A stretch of 64,000 bases of DNA from contig JAGIBL010000004.1 of assembly GCA_017744365.1 (NCBI GenBank), forward strand, positions 247,273 to 311,272. The letters are read 5' to 3'. Made by a program: the position numbers and the translations under genes. This document shows, piece by piece, positions 7,057-15,755 of the stretch. Position 1 is the stretch's first letter. Each line of letters begins with the position of its first letter. The notes under the pieces are model-generated. The model saw nothing but the letters and a program-made list of their open reading frames with translations. It did no database searches and was not told where the DNA came from. Origin of the DNA: Nocardioidaceae bacterium (GTDB lineage: Bacteria > Actinomycetota > Actinomycetes > Propionibacteriales > Nocardioidaceae).

Positions 7057-8354
7057 GCGACGAGGCCGAGCAGACCCAGCGCGAGGAGGAGCGGCTCCGC
7101 GAGCGGTTCGCCCAGCAGCTCTCGCAGCAGTGGGGCCAGGTGCGCGAGGCCCGCCGCCGCGACGAGAGCGTCCTCCAGATCGAGACCGGCCCCTCGAACT
7201 TCTCCCGCGCCCAGGTGCCGTGGGCCTTCGACCTGGCCGCGGCCTGGGCGTGGCGGCTGATCGTCATCGGGGCGGCCGGCTACGGGGTGTTCTGGCTGCT
7301 CGGGTTCTTCTCCGAGATCGTCTTCCCGGTCGTGATCGCGCTGTTCATCGCGGCCCTCACCGCACCGCTGGTCTCGCTCGGCCAGCGGATGGGGATCCCG
7401 CGCAAGCTGGCAGCGTTCATCGTCGTCCTCGGTGGCATCGCGGTGATCGCGCTGCTGCTCACCTTCGTCACCCAGCAGGTGGCCTCGGGTGCCGGCGAGC
7501 TCTCCGACAAGGTGGCCGGCGGTCTCGACGAGATCCGCAACTGGCTCAAGGACGGACCGCTCAACGTCAGCGACAGCCAGATCGACACCTGGATCGAGAA
7601 CGCCCAGAAGTTCGTCCAGGACCAGGGCAAGGAGCTGGCCAAGCACGCCACCGAGCTCGGCGCCACGGTCAGCCACATCCTGGCCGGCTTCTTCATCGTG
7701 CTGTTCGCGACGTACTTCTTCCTCGCCGACGGGCACCTGATCTGGGCCTGGGTGGTGCGGATCTTCCCGCGGGCCGCGCGCACCCGGGTGGACTCCTCGG
7801 GCAAGGTCGCCTGGGTCTCGCTCACCCAGTTCGTCCGGGCCACCGTCCTGGTCGCCGGCACCGACGCGCTCGGCATCATGATCTTCGCCGCGATCCTCAA
7901 GGTGCCGCTGGTCAGCGCGATCGGCGTGCTGGTCTTCCTGGGCGCCTTCGTACCGCTGGTCGGCGCGTTCGTCTCCGGCACCGTTGCGGTGCTGGTCGCG
8001 CTGGTCGCGCACGGGCCGATCGTCGCGCTCATCATGCTGGGCGGCGTGGTCCTGGTGCAGCAGATCGAGGCCCACGTGCTGCAGCCCTTCCTCATGGGCC
8101 GGTTCGTCTCGGTGCACCCGCTCGGGGTGATCCTGGCGATCGCCGCGGGCATCCTGGTCGCGGGCATCGCCGGCGCGCTGGTGGCCGTGCCGCTGGCTGC
8201 GGCCCTGAACGCGGTGGTGCAGCACCTGGCGACGTACACGGAGGTCGGCGAGTCGCCGGAGGAGGCGTCTGCCGAGGACCCGCGAGAACCCCTGCCCGAG
8301 GACATGGCGGCCGAGGCGGCCGGACAGGATGCCGGAGAAGAGGGCGAGCAGTGA
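7053..8354 (+). CDS. AI-2E family (PerM-like) transporter
   Basis: A 433-residue polytopic membrane protein of the AI-2E/PerM family, putative exporters or ion/solute antiporters. After a charged N-terminus (about 60 residues, rich in Glu/Arg), hydrophobic segments occur near 66-90, 93-112 and 122-145. A soluble domain of about 65 residues follows, then further segments from about 205 onward, with the family block GRFVSVHPLGVILAIAAG near the end. The C-terminal ~40 residues are acidic. The GTG start overlaps the preceding stop and the gene overlaps the threonine dehydratase gene, giving a three-gene translationally coupled run. The substrate is not predictable. Confidence 0.88.
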   Translation: MSDEAEQTQREEERLRERFAQQLSQQWGQVREARRRDESVLQIETGPSNFSRAQVPWAFDLAAAWAWRLIVIGAAGYGVFWLLGFFSEIVFPVVIALFIAALTAPLVSLGQRMGIPRKLAAFIVVLGGIAVIALLLTFVTQQVASGAGELSDKVAGGLDEIRNWLKDGPLNVSDSQIDTWIENAQKFVQDQGKELAKHATELGATVSHILAGFFIVLFATYFFLADGHLIWAWVVRIFPRAARTRVDSSGKVAWVSLTQFVRATVLVAGTDALGIMIFAAILKVPLVSAIGVLVFLGAFVPLVGAFVSGTVAVLVALVAHGPIVALIMLGGVVLVQQIEAHVLQPFLMGRFVSVHPLGVILAIAAGILVAGIAGALVAVPLAAALNAVVQHLATYTEVGESPEEASAEDPREPLPEDMAAEAAGQDAGEEGEQ

Positions 8355-9562
8355 GCGTGCTCTCCGTCGAGGAGATCGAGACCGCGGCCGAGCTGCTCCG
8401 CGGCATCGCCATCGCCACGCCGATGGAGGAGTCGCGCTGGCTCTCCACGCTGGTCGGCGGTCCGGTGCTGCTCAAGTGCGAGAACCTCCAGCGCACCGGC
8501 TCGTTCAAGATCCGCGGCGCCTACGTGCGGATGTCGCGCCTCTCCGCCGAGGAGCGTGCCCGCGGGGTGGTGGCCGCTTCCGCCGGCAACCACGCCCAGG
8601 GCGTCGCGCTGGCCGCGCAGATGCTGGGCATCCGGGCGACGGTGTTCATGCCGGAGGGCGCGCCGCTGCCGAAGGTCAACGCCACCCGAGGGTACGGCGC
8701 CGAGGTGGTCTTCCACGGCGCCACCCTCGACGAGGCGCTGGCCCGGGCGATCGAGGTGGCCGCCGAGACCGGGGCGGTGCTGATCCACCCCTTCGACCAC
8801 CTCGACATCGTCGCCGGCCAGGCGACCTGCGGGCTGGAGATCCTCGAGCAGGCCCCGGACGCAGCCTCCGTGCTGGTGCCCACCGGGGGCGGCGGGCTGG
8901 CCGCCGGGATCGCCCTCGCCGTCAAGCAGCTGCGCCCCGACGTACGGGTGATCGGGGTGCAGGCCGAGGCGGCCGCGGCGTTCCCCGCCTCGCTGGCCGC
9001 CGGCGTCCCGGTGCCGCTGGCGTCGATGAGCACGATGGCCGACGGCATCGCGGTCGGCTGCCCAGGCGAGGTCACCTTCGCCGCCGTCACCGAGCACGTC
9101 GACGAGGTCGTCACCGTCTCCGAGGAGTCCATCTCGCGGGCGCTGGTGCTGATCCTGGAACGGGCCAAGCTGGTCGTCGAGCCGGCCGGTGCGGTCGCGG
9201 TGGCCGCGATCCTGGACCAGCCCGAGCGGTTCGCCACCCCGGCGGTCGCCGTGCTCTCCGGCGGCAACGTCGACCCGCTGCTGCTCTCCAAGCTGATCCG
9301 GCACGGCCTGGCCTCGGCGGGGCGCTACCTCAACGTGGGCGTGCGGATCCCGGACCGTCCCGGCGGGCTGGCGCGGCTGCTGACCGAGCTCGCCGACGCC
9401 GGCGCGAACGTGCTCGAGGTGGCCCACGAGCGGACGTCGGGGACGCTCACCGTCGACGAGGTCGAGGTGCACGTCCAGCTGGAGACGCGTGGTTCCCAGC
9501 ATGCGGAAGCCGTGCTCGCGCGGCTGCGCGAGCACGGCTACCGAGTAGCAATTGGCGACTAG
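8351..9562 (+). CDS. ilvA: Threonine dehydratase with ACT domain
   Basis: A 403-residue PLP enzyme that deaminates threonine to 2-oxobutyrate, the first step toward isoleucine, or acts in threonine catabolism. The PLP lysine K53 is in GSFKIRGAY, the glycine loop PTGGGGLAAG is near 179-188, and the SAGNHAQG loop is present. From about 325 to the end is one ACT domain (NVGVRIPDRPGGLARLL), as in the short TdcB/IlvA type and not the long two-ACT biosynthetic type. GTG start overlaps the preceding stop by four bases. Its TAG stop shares a CTAG with the convergent greA stop. Confidence 0.93.
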   Translation: MSVLSVEEIETAAELLRGIAIATPMEESRWLSTLVGGPVLLKCENLQRTGSFKIRGAYVRMSRLSAEERARGVVAASAGNHAQGVALAAQMLGIRATVFMPEGAPLPKVNATRGYGAEVVFHGATLDEALARAIEVAAETGAVLIHPFDHLDIVAGQATCGLEILEQAPDAASVLVPTGGGGLAAGIALAVKQLRPDVRVIGVQAEAAAAFPASLAAGVPVPLASMSTMADGIAVGCPGEVTFAAVTEHVDEVVTVSEESISRALVLILERAKLVVEPAGAVAVAAILDQPERFATPAVAVLSGGNVDPLLLSKLIRHGLASAGRYLNVGVRIPDRPGGLARLLTELADAGANVLEVAHERTSGTLTVDEVEVHVQLETRGSQHAEAVLARLREHGYRVAIGD

Positions 9563-10062
9563 CCCGTGTAGGGCACCGCGTCGACGATCTCGACCTTGAG
9601 GGTCTTGCCGTTGGGGGCGACGTACTCGACGGTGTCGCCCTTCTTCTTGCCGTTGATGGCCTCGCCGAGCGGGGACTGCGGCGAGTAGACCTCGAGGTCG
9701 TCGTCGCTGCCCTTCATCTCGCGGGCACCGAGCAGGAACCTCTCCTCCTCGTCGTCGCCGGCGAAGCGGTAGGTGACCACCATGCCCTGCTCGACGATGC
9801 CGTCGTCGGCCGGCGTCTCGCCGACCCGGGCGTTCTTGAGCATCTCGGTGAGCTGGGCGATCCGGCCGTCGAGCTTGCCGAGCTCCTCACGCGCCGCGTG
9901 GTAGCCGCCGTTCTCCTTCAGGTCGCCCTCGTCGCGCGCGGCACTGACCTTCTCGACGACGGCGGCACGGCCGGGGCCGCGCAGCTCCTCGAGCTCGGCC
10001 GCCAACGCGTCGTACTTGGCCTGGGTCAGCCACACGCCCTCGCGCTCGTCTGCCTGGGTCAT
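9559..10062 (-). CDS. greA: Transcription elongation factor GreA
   Basis: A 167-residue GreA/GreB factor that enters the RNA polymerase secondary channel and stimulates cleavage of backtracked RNA. The N-terminal coiled coil covers about 12-85, with the acidic tip in ARDEGDLKENGGYHAAREE. The C-terminal FKBP-like domain (SPLGEAINGKKKGDTVEY) runs to the end. ATG 10062 follows an AGGAGTTACCCCG leader. A longer frame upstream is not supported. Length and motifs are standard for actinobacterial GreA. It is convergent with ilvA with overlapping stops. Confidence 0.97.
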   Translation of the reverse strand: MTQADEREGVWLTQAKYDALAAELEELRGPGRAAVVEKVSAARDEGDLKENGGYHAAREELGKLDGRIAQLTEMLKNARVGETPADDGIVEQGMVVTYRFAGDDEEERFLLGAREMKGSDDDLEVYSPQSPLGEAINGKKKGDTVEYVAPNGKTLKVEIVDAVPYTG

Positions 10063-10196
10063 CGGGGTAACTCCTGTACTGCTTCGTCGGTGCTGGGTAC
10101 GTGGCCCGCGGGCTTCTGCGTGGCCGGAAGCGGCCGTGCCCCGGCGGGCGGTAAAGCATTCAGCGTAGCAACGGTGCCCGGAATCCGCCCGTTCAG

Positions 10197-10589
10197 TCAG
10201 GAACCGGCTTCCCGGCAGCTCACCAGCTCCACCGAGGTGGCCTCGCGCTCGGTGCGGACGGGGATCCAGTCGCCGCGGCTCCGGCGCAGCTCGGCCACCG
10301 TGACGTTGCGCTCGCCGACCACGGTGTGGTCGCGCGCGGTTGCGCGCAGCAGGCAAGAGCCCTCGACGTCGGCGTCGCGGAACCGGGCGGTCACCCGGGC
10401 GCGGGCCTCGTGGTCACCGGTCACCTCGTACGACGTGAGCGTGGCGTCGATGGCCGGGTCGGAGTGGAACCAGGCGGCCCAGGCGAGCCACGAAATAAAC
10501 GTGACCCCCAGCACGGCGCTGGCCACGATGAGGACGATGCGCCGCCGGGGATGTCCGGTGCCGTACCGCTCCTGCATCACGTTGCTCAC
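10197..10589 (-). CDS. DUF4307 single-span membrane protein
   Basis: A 130-residue protein of the actinobacterial DUF4307 family, usually next to mca as here. The start [10 protein letters not shown] is the family N-terminal pattern. One transmembrane helix lies about 20-42 ([20 protein letters not shown]), followed by an extracytoplasmic beta-rich domain with two cysteines (EGSCLLR, VSCREAG) that may pair. The GTG at 10589 is preferred; ATG 10577 is a possible internal start. It is divergent from mca with only 24 bases between starts, so the two promoters must overlap. Function unknown. Confidence 0.82.
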   Translation of the reverse strand: MSNVMQERYGTGHPRRRIVLIVASAVLGVTFISWLAWAAWFHSDPAIDATLTSYEVTGDHEARARVTARFRDADVEGSCLLRATARDHTVVGERNVTVAELRRSRGDWIPVRTEREATSVELVSCREAGS

Positions 10590-10613
10590 CCGCTGAATCC
10601 TAGGATGATCCCC

Positions 10614-11516
10614 ATGTCCGTTCCCGAGGGCCTCCGCCTGATGCACGTGCACGCCCACCCCGACGACGAGTCCAGCAAGGGCGCCGCGACGACCGCGAAG
10701 TACGTTGCCGAGGGCGTGGACGTGCACGTGGTGACCTGTACCGGCGGCGAGCGCGGCTCGATCCTGAACCCCAAGATGGACAAGCCCGGGGTGCTGGAGA
10801 ACATCACCGAGATCCGCCGCAAGGAGATGGACGCGGCCCGGGAGATCCTCGGCATCAAGCAGGACTGGCTCGGCTTCGTCGACTCCGGCTGGCCCGAGGG
10901 CGACCCGAAGCCGCCGCTGCCCGAGGGCTGCTTCGCGCTGGTCCCGCTGGAGGAGGCCACCGAGCGCCTGGTGCGTCTCGTCCGCTCGTTCCGGCCGCAC
11001 GTGATGACGACGTACGACGAGAACGGCGGCTACCCGCACCCCGACCACATCCGCTGCCACGAGGTCTCGATGGCGGCGTACGAGGCGGCCTCGGACCCCG
11101 ACCGCTTCCCCGATGCCGGCGAGCCCTGGCAGGTGCTCAAGGTCTACTACCAGCACGGCTTCAACCGCCCCCGAGCGGTGGCGCTGCACGAGGAGCTGCT
11201 CCGGCGCGGGCTGCCCTCGCCGCTGGCCGAGCGGCTCGAGGACTGGAAGCCGGACCCGGCCCACGACGCCCGGGTGACCACCCGGGTCGAGTGCGCCGAC
11301 TACTTCCCGGTCCGGGACCGGGCGCTGCTGGCGCACGCGACCCAGATCGACCCGGACGGGTTCTTCTTCCAGATCCCGCTCGAGGTGCAGCGCGAGATCT
11401 GGCCGACCGAGGACTTCGAGCTGGTCAAGAGCAGCGTCGGGACCGACCTGCCCGAGGACGACCTGTTCGCCGGGATCCGGACGGAGGCCGCCTCCCAGGA
11501 GGATGGCGCCGCCTGA
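10614..11516 (+). CDS. mca: Mycothiol S-conjugate amidase
   Basis: A 300-residue zinc amidase that cleaves mycothiol S-conjugates into a mercapturic acid, for export, and the glucosamine-inositol part; this is a detoxification step specific to actinomycetes. The LmbE/PIG-L motif HAHPDDES is at 13-20, with H15 and D18 as zinc ligands and D17 as likely general base. The third ligand is in HPDHIRCHE near 142. Length and the conserved GGYPHPDH block favour Mca over the deacetylase MshB. ATG 10614 follows AGGATGATC. The neighbour pair with DUF4307 is the usual one. Confidence 0.92.
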   Translation: MSVPEGLRLMHVHAHPDDESSKGAATTAKYVAEGVDVHVVTCTGGERGSILNPKMDKPGVLENITEIRRKEMDAAREILGIKQDWLGFVDSGWPEGDPKPPLPEGCFALVPLEEATERLVRLVRSFRPHVMTTYDENGGYPHPDHIRCHEVSMAAYEAASDPDRFPDAGEPWQVLKVYYQHGFNRPRAVALHEELLRRGLPSPLAERLEDWKPDPAHDARVTTRVECADYFPVRDRALLAHATQIDPDGFFFQIPLEVQREIWPTEDFELVKSSVGTDLPEDDLFAGIRTEAASQEDGAA

Positions 11517-11529
11517 GACACTGGGTCGC

Positions 11530-11754
11530 ATGGACACCTTCGTGATCGCGGTCGCCCGTCTCGTCGCGCTCGTCGACAAGACGCCGGCGGACAAGGACGT
11601 GAAGGCCGGCTGGGGCGCGTTCGGCATCTTCCTCGCGCTTGCCGTGGCGGTGGCCTTCCTCGGCTGGAGCCTGGTCCGCCAGCTCAAGAAGACCGAGCGG
11701 AACGCCGAGAAGGGCGTCTTCGGCGAGGACGACCAGAAGCCGAAGCAGGCCTAG
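11530..11754 (+). CDS. Small single-span membrane protein (74 aa)
   Basis: Lies 13 bases after mca and is probably co-transcribed with it. One hydrophobic helix at about 28-50 (GAFGIFLALAVAVAFLGWSLV) follows a polar N-terminus. The tail is charged and ends in a Lys/Glu-rich segment (QLKKTERNAEKG... EDDQKPKQA). Similar short proteins sit behind mca in relatives, but no function is known to me. The stop TAG shares a CTAG with the stop of the convergent response regulator. Confidence 0.75.
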   Translation: MDTFVIAVARLVALVDKTPADKDVKAGWGAFGIFLALAVAVAFLGWSLVRQLKKTERNAEKGVFGEDDQKPKQA

Positions 11755-12410
11755 ACGAGCCCGTGGTCGTGGGCGAAGACCACGATCTGCACCCGGTCGC
11801 GCAGGCCGAGCTTGCGCAGGATCGCGCCGACGTGGGTCTTGACGGTCGACTCGCTGGCGAACACCAGGCCGGCGATCTCCGCGTTCGACATCCCCTTGGC
11901 CACCGCGGTGAACACCTCCTGCTCCTTCTCGGTCAGGCCCTGGAAGGACGAAGGCACCGGCGCCCGTGAGCGGAAGTCGCCGTCGAGCAGCAGGGAGAGG
12001 TCCTGCGGCGCGAGCACCGCGTTGCCGCTGTGCACGGTCCGGATCGCGTCGCGCAGCATCACCGGGGTGGTGTCCTTGAGCAGGAACCCGCTGGCGCCGT
12101 ACCGGATGGCGGTGGCCGCGCGGTCGTCGAGGTTGAAGGTGGTCAGCACCAGCACCCGCAGCGGCTTGGCCCGCCGGGCCACCCGCTCGGACGCGAACAG
12201 CTGACGGGTCGCCTCGACACCGTCCATCTCCGGCATCCGCAGGTCCATCAGCACCACGTCGGGCTCGAGTGCCTCGACCTGCTGGATCGCCTCCAGCCCG
12301 TCGCCGGCCTGGCCGACCACCCGCATCCCGTCCTGGGCGTCGACGATCACGGCGACGCCGGCGCGGAACAGCTCCTGGTCGTCGACGAGGAGGACCTCGA
12401 TGTCGTTCAC
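11751..12410 (-). CDS. NarL/LuxR-family response regulator
   Basis: A 219-residue two-component regulator. The receiver domain covers residues 1-120, with acidic pocket D10/D11, phospho-acceptor D56 (VVLMDLRMP), and the Thr and Lys switch residues in VLVLTTF and GFLLKDT. A LuxR-type helix-turn-helix is at about 150-212 (LTEKEQEVFTAVAKGMSNAEIA, SESTVKTHV). The GTG start at 12410 overlaps the stop of the histidine kinase gene by four bases, so kinase and regulator form one operon. Target genes are not evident; no obvious transporter flanks the pair. Confidence 0.93.
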   Translation of the reverse strand: MNDIEVLLVDDQELFRAGVAVIVDAQDGMRVVGQAGDGLEAIQQVEALEPDVVLMDLRMPEMDGVEATRQLFASERVARRAKPLRVLVLTTFNLDDRAATAIRYGASGFLLKDTTPVMLRDAIRTVHSGNAVLAPQDLSLLLDGDFRSRAPVPSSFQGLTEKEQEVFTAVAKGMSNAEIAGLVFASESTVKTHVGAILRKLGLRDRVQIVVFAHDHGLV

Positions 12411-13630
12411 GGGAAGACCGTACGCATCGGGACCCAGGCGGTCGCGGTGAAGGTCTGCTCCTCGCCGTTGCCGCGTCGTCGTACGTCGAGACGGCCGCCG
12501 ACCGACTCGAGCCGTCGCCGCATGCCGACCAGACCGTGACCGCCCTCGGTTTCCTCGGCGGACCCGACGTCGTTGACCACCTCGATGCGCAGCTCGCCGG
12601 CCCAGTGCAGCTCGACGTGCACGGTGCCGTCGCGGCGACCGTGCCGGATCGCGTTGGTGAGCATCTCCTGGAGCACCCGGTAGGCGACCGTGGCGAGCTC
12701 GGGTGCCAGCGGGCGTGCCGCCCCGACCTCGTCGTAGGCGATCGCGTGCCCGCTGGCCCGGACTCCCTCGACCAGGTCGTGCAGCTCGCCGGGGCCGGTG
12801 GCCGGGTCGCTGCCCGAGGAGAGCACCTGACGCACGTCCTGCAGCGAGGAGCGCGCCGAGCTCGCGATGTTCGCCATCGAGAGCCGCAGCGCGCCGGTGT
12901 CGGCGTCGTCGAGGAACTGCGCGGACTCGGCCTGGGCGAGGATCACCGCCAGCGAGTGGCCGACGACGTCGTGCACGTCGCGGGCCAGCTGGTTCTGCTC
13001 CTCGCGGAGGCGGGCGATCTCGCGGGCCTGCTCGCGCTCCTGCTGGGCCCGCGCGGCCTCCTCCTCGGCGGCGTGCTGGCCGGCGGCGGAGCTGCGCGCA
13101 CGGGCGGTGGCGCGGAGCGTGAGCCCGGCCAGCCAGGGGACGCCGAGCAGGGCCATGCCGAGGACGGCCGCGCCCACCTGCCAGGTGCCGCTGAGCTGGC
13201 GGACGATGTCGATCAGGGTCTGGTAGCGGTCGCGGCCGACGACGACGCTGAAGAACTCGAAGTCCATGAACCGCACCACCAGGATGCCGGCGAGCGGGAT
13301 CGAGGCGCCGCTGGCCAGGACGGTGAGCGGGCGGCCCCAGCGGGCGGTGCCGAAGGCGACCGCGGCGAAGGCGATCTCGGTGTAGAGCAGCGGCAGCGTG
13401 GTGTCGACCTGCAGCCAGCCGATCAGCCAGACCAGGGCGAGCGCGGCGCTGGGCAGCCGGCGGCTCAGCCCCACCGCGACGGCGGTCGGCAGCACCACCC
13501 AGAACAGCAGGTCGGCGCGGCTCTGGCCATAGGGGAAGTCGGTCGCGAGGGTCTCGAAGATCCCGAAGGCGAGGACGGCGAGCCCGGCGGCGAGGTCAGG
13601 CCCCCACTCACGCCATTTCTCCGGATTCAC
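12407..13630 (-). CDS. DesK/NarX-type sensor histidine kinase
   Basis: A 407-residue membrane sensor kinase. Residues 10-175 hold about five hydrophobic segments with no large extracellular domain, so the signal is probably sensed in or at the membrane. A coiled coil covers about 185-215. The HisKA_3 phospho-acceptor is H220 in ARDVHDVVGHSL. The HATPase domain follows with the N-box MLTNAIRHG near 325 and GGHGLVGMRRRL near the end. The GTG at 13630 is used; the open frame upstream runs antisense through ddl. Translationally coupled to the downstream regulator. Confidence 0.9.
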   Translation of the reverse strand: MNPEKWREWGPDLAAGLAVLAFGIFETLATDFPYGQSRADLLFWVVLPTAVAVGLSRRLPSAALALVWLIGWLQVDTTLPLLYTEIAFAAVAFGTARWGRPLTVLASGASIPLAGILVVRFMDFEFFSVVVGRDRYQTLIDIVRQLSGTWQVGAAVLGMALLGVPWLAGLTLRATARARSSAAGQHAAEEEAARAQQEREQAREIARLREEQNQLARDVHDVVGHSLAVILAQAESAQFLDDADTGALRLSMANIASSARSSLQDVRQVLSSGSDPATGPGELHDLVEGVRASGHAIAYDEVGAARPLAPELATVAYRVLQEMLTNAIRHGRRDGTVHVELHWAGELRIEVVNDVGSAEETEGGHGLVGMRRRLESVGGRLDVRRRGNGEEQTFTATAWVPMRTVFP

Positions 13631-13677
13631 CGGGCCATTGTCCCGGATTCGGCGGGCCAGAGGGCCGGACTCGGCGG

Positions 13678-14607
13678 TCAAGGGAGGGCGGCGTGGACGA
13701 GGAGGTCCAGGAGGTCGCCGTACGGGAGGCCGTCGGCGGCGAACATCCGGGGGACCTGGGAGTGCTCGGTGAAGCCCGGCATCGTGTTGACCTCGTTGAG
13801 CACCGGGCCGTCCTCGGTGAGGAAGAAGTCGACCCGGGCGACGCCGGAGCAGCCGAGGGCGTCGAACATCGCCACGGCCGCGTCCTCGAGGGCCTTGCGG
13901 TCCGCCGGGGCGAGCACGGCGGGGATGCGGAAGTCGGCGTGGCCGCCGTACTTGGCGTCGTAGTCGAAGAGGCCCTCGGCCACGATCTCCAGCGGAGGCG
14001 AGACGCGACGTTCCGCTTGATGACCCAGGACGGCGATGTCGATCTCGCGGCCGCGGACGACCTCCTCGACCAGGACCCGGCTGTCCAGGGCGAAGGCGCT
14101 CTCCAGGGCGGGGGTCAGCTCGTCCGGGGTCCGCACGAGCGAGACGCCCTGGGACGAACCCGCCGCCACCGGCTTCACGACGACCGGGCCGGAGAACTCG
14201 TGGTACGGCGCGGTGAGCAGGACCCCGGGCGCGGTGCGGATCCCGAGCGCCTGCGCGATCAGCTTGGTCGTCCACTTGTCCATCGCCAGGGCGCCCGCGC
14301 GCACGCCGGAGCCGACGTACGGAACCCCGGCCAGGTCGAGCAGCGCGGCCAGGGTGCCGTCCTCGCCGCGCGGGCCGTGCACCACCGGGACGGCGACCTC
14401 GCAGGAGCGCAGCACCTCGACCGAGCGCGCGAGCCCGAGCACCGACCCGTCAGGTGCGAGCCACCACCCGTCCGGGTCGATGGTCAGCCGGACCACGTCG
14501 TGCCCGCGCCGGGCCAGTGCGTCGGCCACCGAGGCCGCCGAGGCCAGCGAGACCGCGTGCTCGCAGTTCGCGCCGCCACCGATGACGGCGATCCGCAGGT
14601 GCGTCAT
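13678..14607 (-). CDS. ddl: D-alanine-D-alanine ligase (short form)
   Basis: A 309-residue ATP-grasp ligase joining D-amino acids for peptidoglycan precursors. Visible are E16 in CEHAVSLAS, the ATP-grasp block PVVVKPVAAGSSQGVS at 141-156, the omega-loop K219-Y220 (FDYDAKYGGHADFRIP), and the Mg-binding C-terminus NEVNTMPGFTEHS. The KY pair fits D-Ala-D-Ala (or D-Ser) ligases, not the D-lactate ligases of VanA type. It is shorter than the usual ~370-residue actinobacterial Ddl, so it may be a second copy. It is third in an operon with alanine racemase and a VanX-like dipeptidase (ATGA overlaps). Confidence 0.88.
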   Translation of the reverse strand: MTHLRIAVIGGGANCEHAVSLASAASVADALARRGHDVVRLTIDPDGWWLAPDGSVLGLARSVEVLRSCEVAVPVVHGPRGEDGTLAALLDLAGVPYVGSGVRAGALAMDKWTTKLIAQALGIRTAPGVLLTAPYHEFSGPVVVKPVAAGSSQGVSLVRTPDELTPALESAFALDSRVLVEEVVRGREIDIAVLGHQAERRVSPPLEIVAEGLFDYDAKYGGHADFRIPAVLAPADRKALEDAAVAMFDALGCSGVARVDFFLTEDGPVLNEVNTMPGFTEHSQVPRMFAADGLPYGDLLDLLVHAALP

Positions 14608-15755
14608 GCCAGCCCCCGCGGACCCTGCCGCAGCACGACCCGCTCGGCGCGCGCTCCCAAGCCGGTGACGATCTCGTGCGGCAGGGTGCCCGACCAGCCC
14701 GCCCAGTCGTGGATGGTCGGCTCGCCGTGCGTGCCGGGGCCGAGCACGGTCACCTGCTCGCCCGGTTCCGCGGTGTCGTTGCCCAGGTCGACGACGGCCT
14801 GGTCCATCGAGATCAGCCCGACGAGCGGCCGCCGCCGCCCGCGTACGACGACCTCGGCCCTGCCGGAGGCGACCCGGGGCAGCCCGTCGGCGTACCCGAG
14901 CGGCAGCAGGCCGAGCGTGGTCGGCCCGGGCGCGGTCCAGGTGTGGTCGTAGCCGACGCCGGTCCCGCCGCGGACCCGGCGGACGGCGACCAGCGGCGCG
15001 GTCAGGGTGAGCGCGCCCGCCAGCGGGGTGGTCGCGGACGGGTCGATGCCGACCAGGCCGGCGCCGACGCGGACCAGGGTGTGGTGGCTGCGCCGGTCGG
15101 TCAGCGTCGCCGCGGTGGCGGCCAGGTGCCGGTGCTCGGGACGCAGGCCGGCCTCGCGGGCGGCGCCGAGTCCCCAGGCGAACCGGGTCCGGCCGGTGGT
15201 GTTGGCCGGGTGCGCCGGGTCGCCGGCACAGGGCAGGTGGCCCATCAGCCCGACCACGCGGATCCGGCCGCACTGCTCGGCCCGGCGAGCGGTCCGGCAC
15301 AGGGACACCCAGGCCGACGGCTCGGCACCGTCGCGGGCCATCCCGGTGTCCAGGTGCAGGTGCACCCGCGCGCCGTCGGTGCTGGGGGTGGCGAGCAGGG
15401 CCTCCAGGTGCGCGAGCGAGCCGATCGCGACATCGATGCCGGCCGCGACGGCCGCGGTCCAGTCGGCGGCGACCGGGTTCAGCCAGCTCAGCACCGGGGC
15501 GGTCAGGCCGGCCTCGCGCAGCGCGATCCCTTCGGCGAGCGAGGTCACGCCCAGCCAGGTGGCGCCGTTGGCGAGCGCGGTCCGGGCGACGGTGACCGCG
15601 CCGTGGCCGAAGCCGTCGGCCTTGACCACGGCCATGACGACGGCGTCGGTGCGGGAGGCGATCTCCCGGGCGTTCGCGGCGATCGCGGCCGGGTCGACGG
15701 TCAGCCGGGCCGGCGCCGTCCGGGGTGCCGCGGTGATGCTCGCCAACGCACTCAT
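14604..15755 (-). CDS. alr: Alanine racemase
   Basis: A 383-residue fold-type III PLP racemase interconverting L- and D-alanine. The PLP lysine K45 is in VVKADGFGHG, a variant of the usual KA(N/D)AYGHG in which the tyrosine is phenylalanine. The second catalytic base is the tyrosine of GVGYDHTW, and LISMDQAVVDL is the conserved C-terminal block. ATG 15755 overlaps the dipeptidase stop and its own stop overlaps the ddl start. In this setting it would supply D-alanine to the adjacent ligase. It may be a paralogue of a main alr elsewhere (inference). Confidence 0.9.
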   Translation of the reverse strand: MSALASITAAPRTAPARLTVDPAAIAANAREIASRTDAVVMAVVKADGFGHGAVTVARTALANGATWLGVTSLAEGIALREAGLTAPVLSWLNPVAADWTAAVAAGIDVAIGSLAHLEALLATPSTDGARVHLHLDTGMARDGAEPSAWVSLCRTARRAEQCGRIRVVGLMGHLPCAGDPAHPANTTGRTRFAWGLGAAREAGLRPEHRHLAATAATLTDRRSHHTLVRVGAGLVGIDPSATTPLAGALTLTAPLVAVRRVRGGTGVGYDHTWTAPGPTTLGLLPLGYADGLPRVASGRAEVVVRGRRRPLVGLISMDQAVVDLGNDTAEPGEQVTVLGPGTHGEPTIHDWAGWSGTLPHEIVTGLGARAERVVLRQGPRGLA

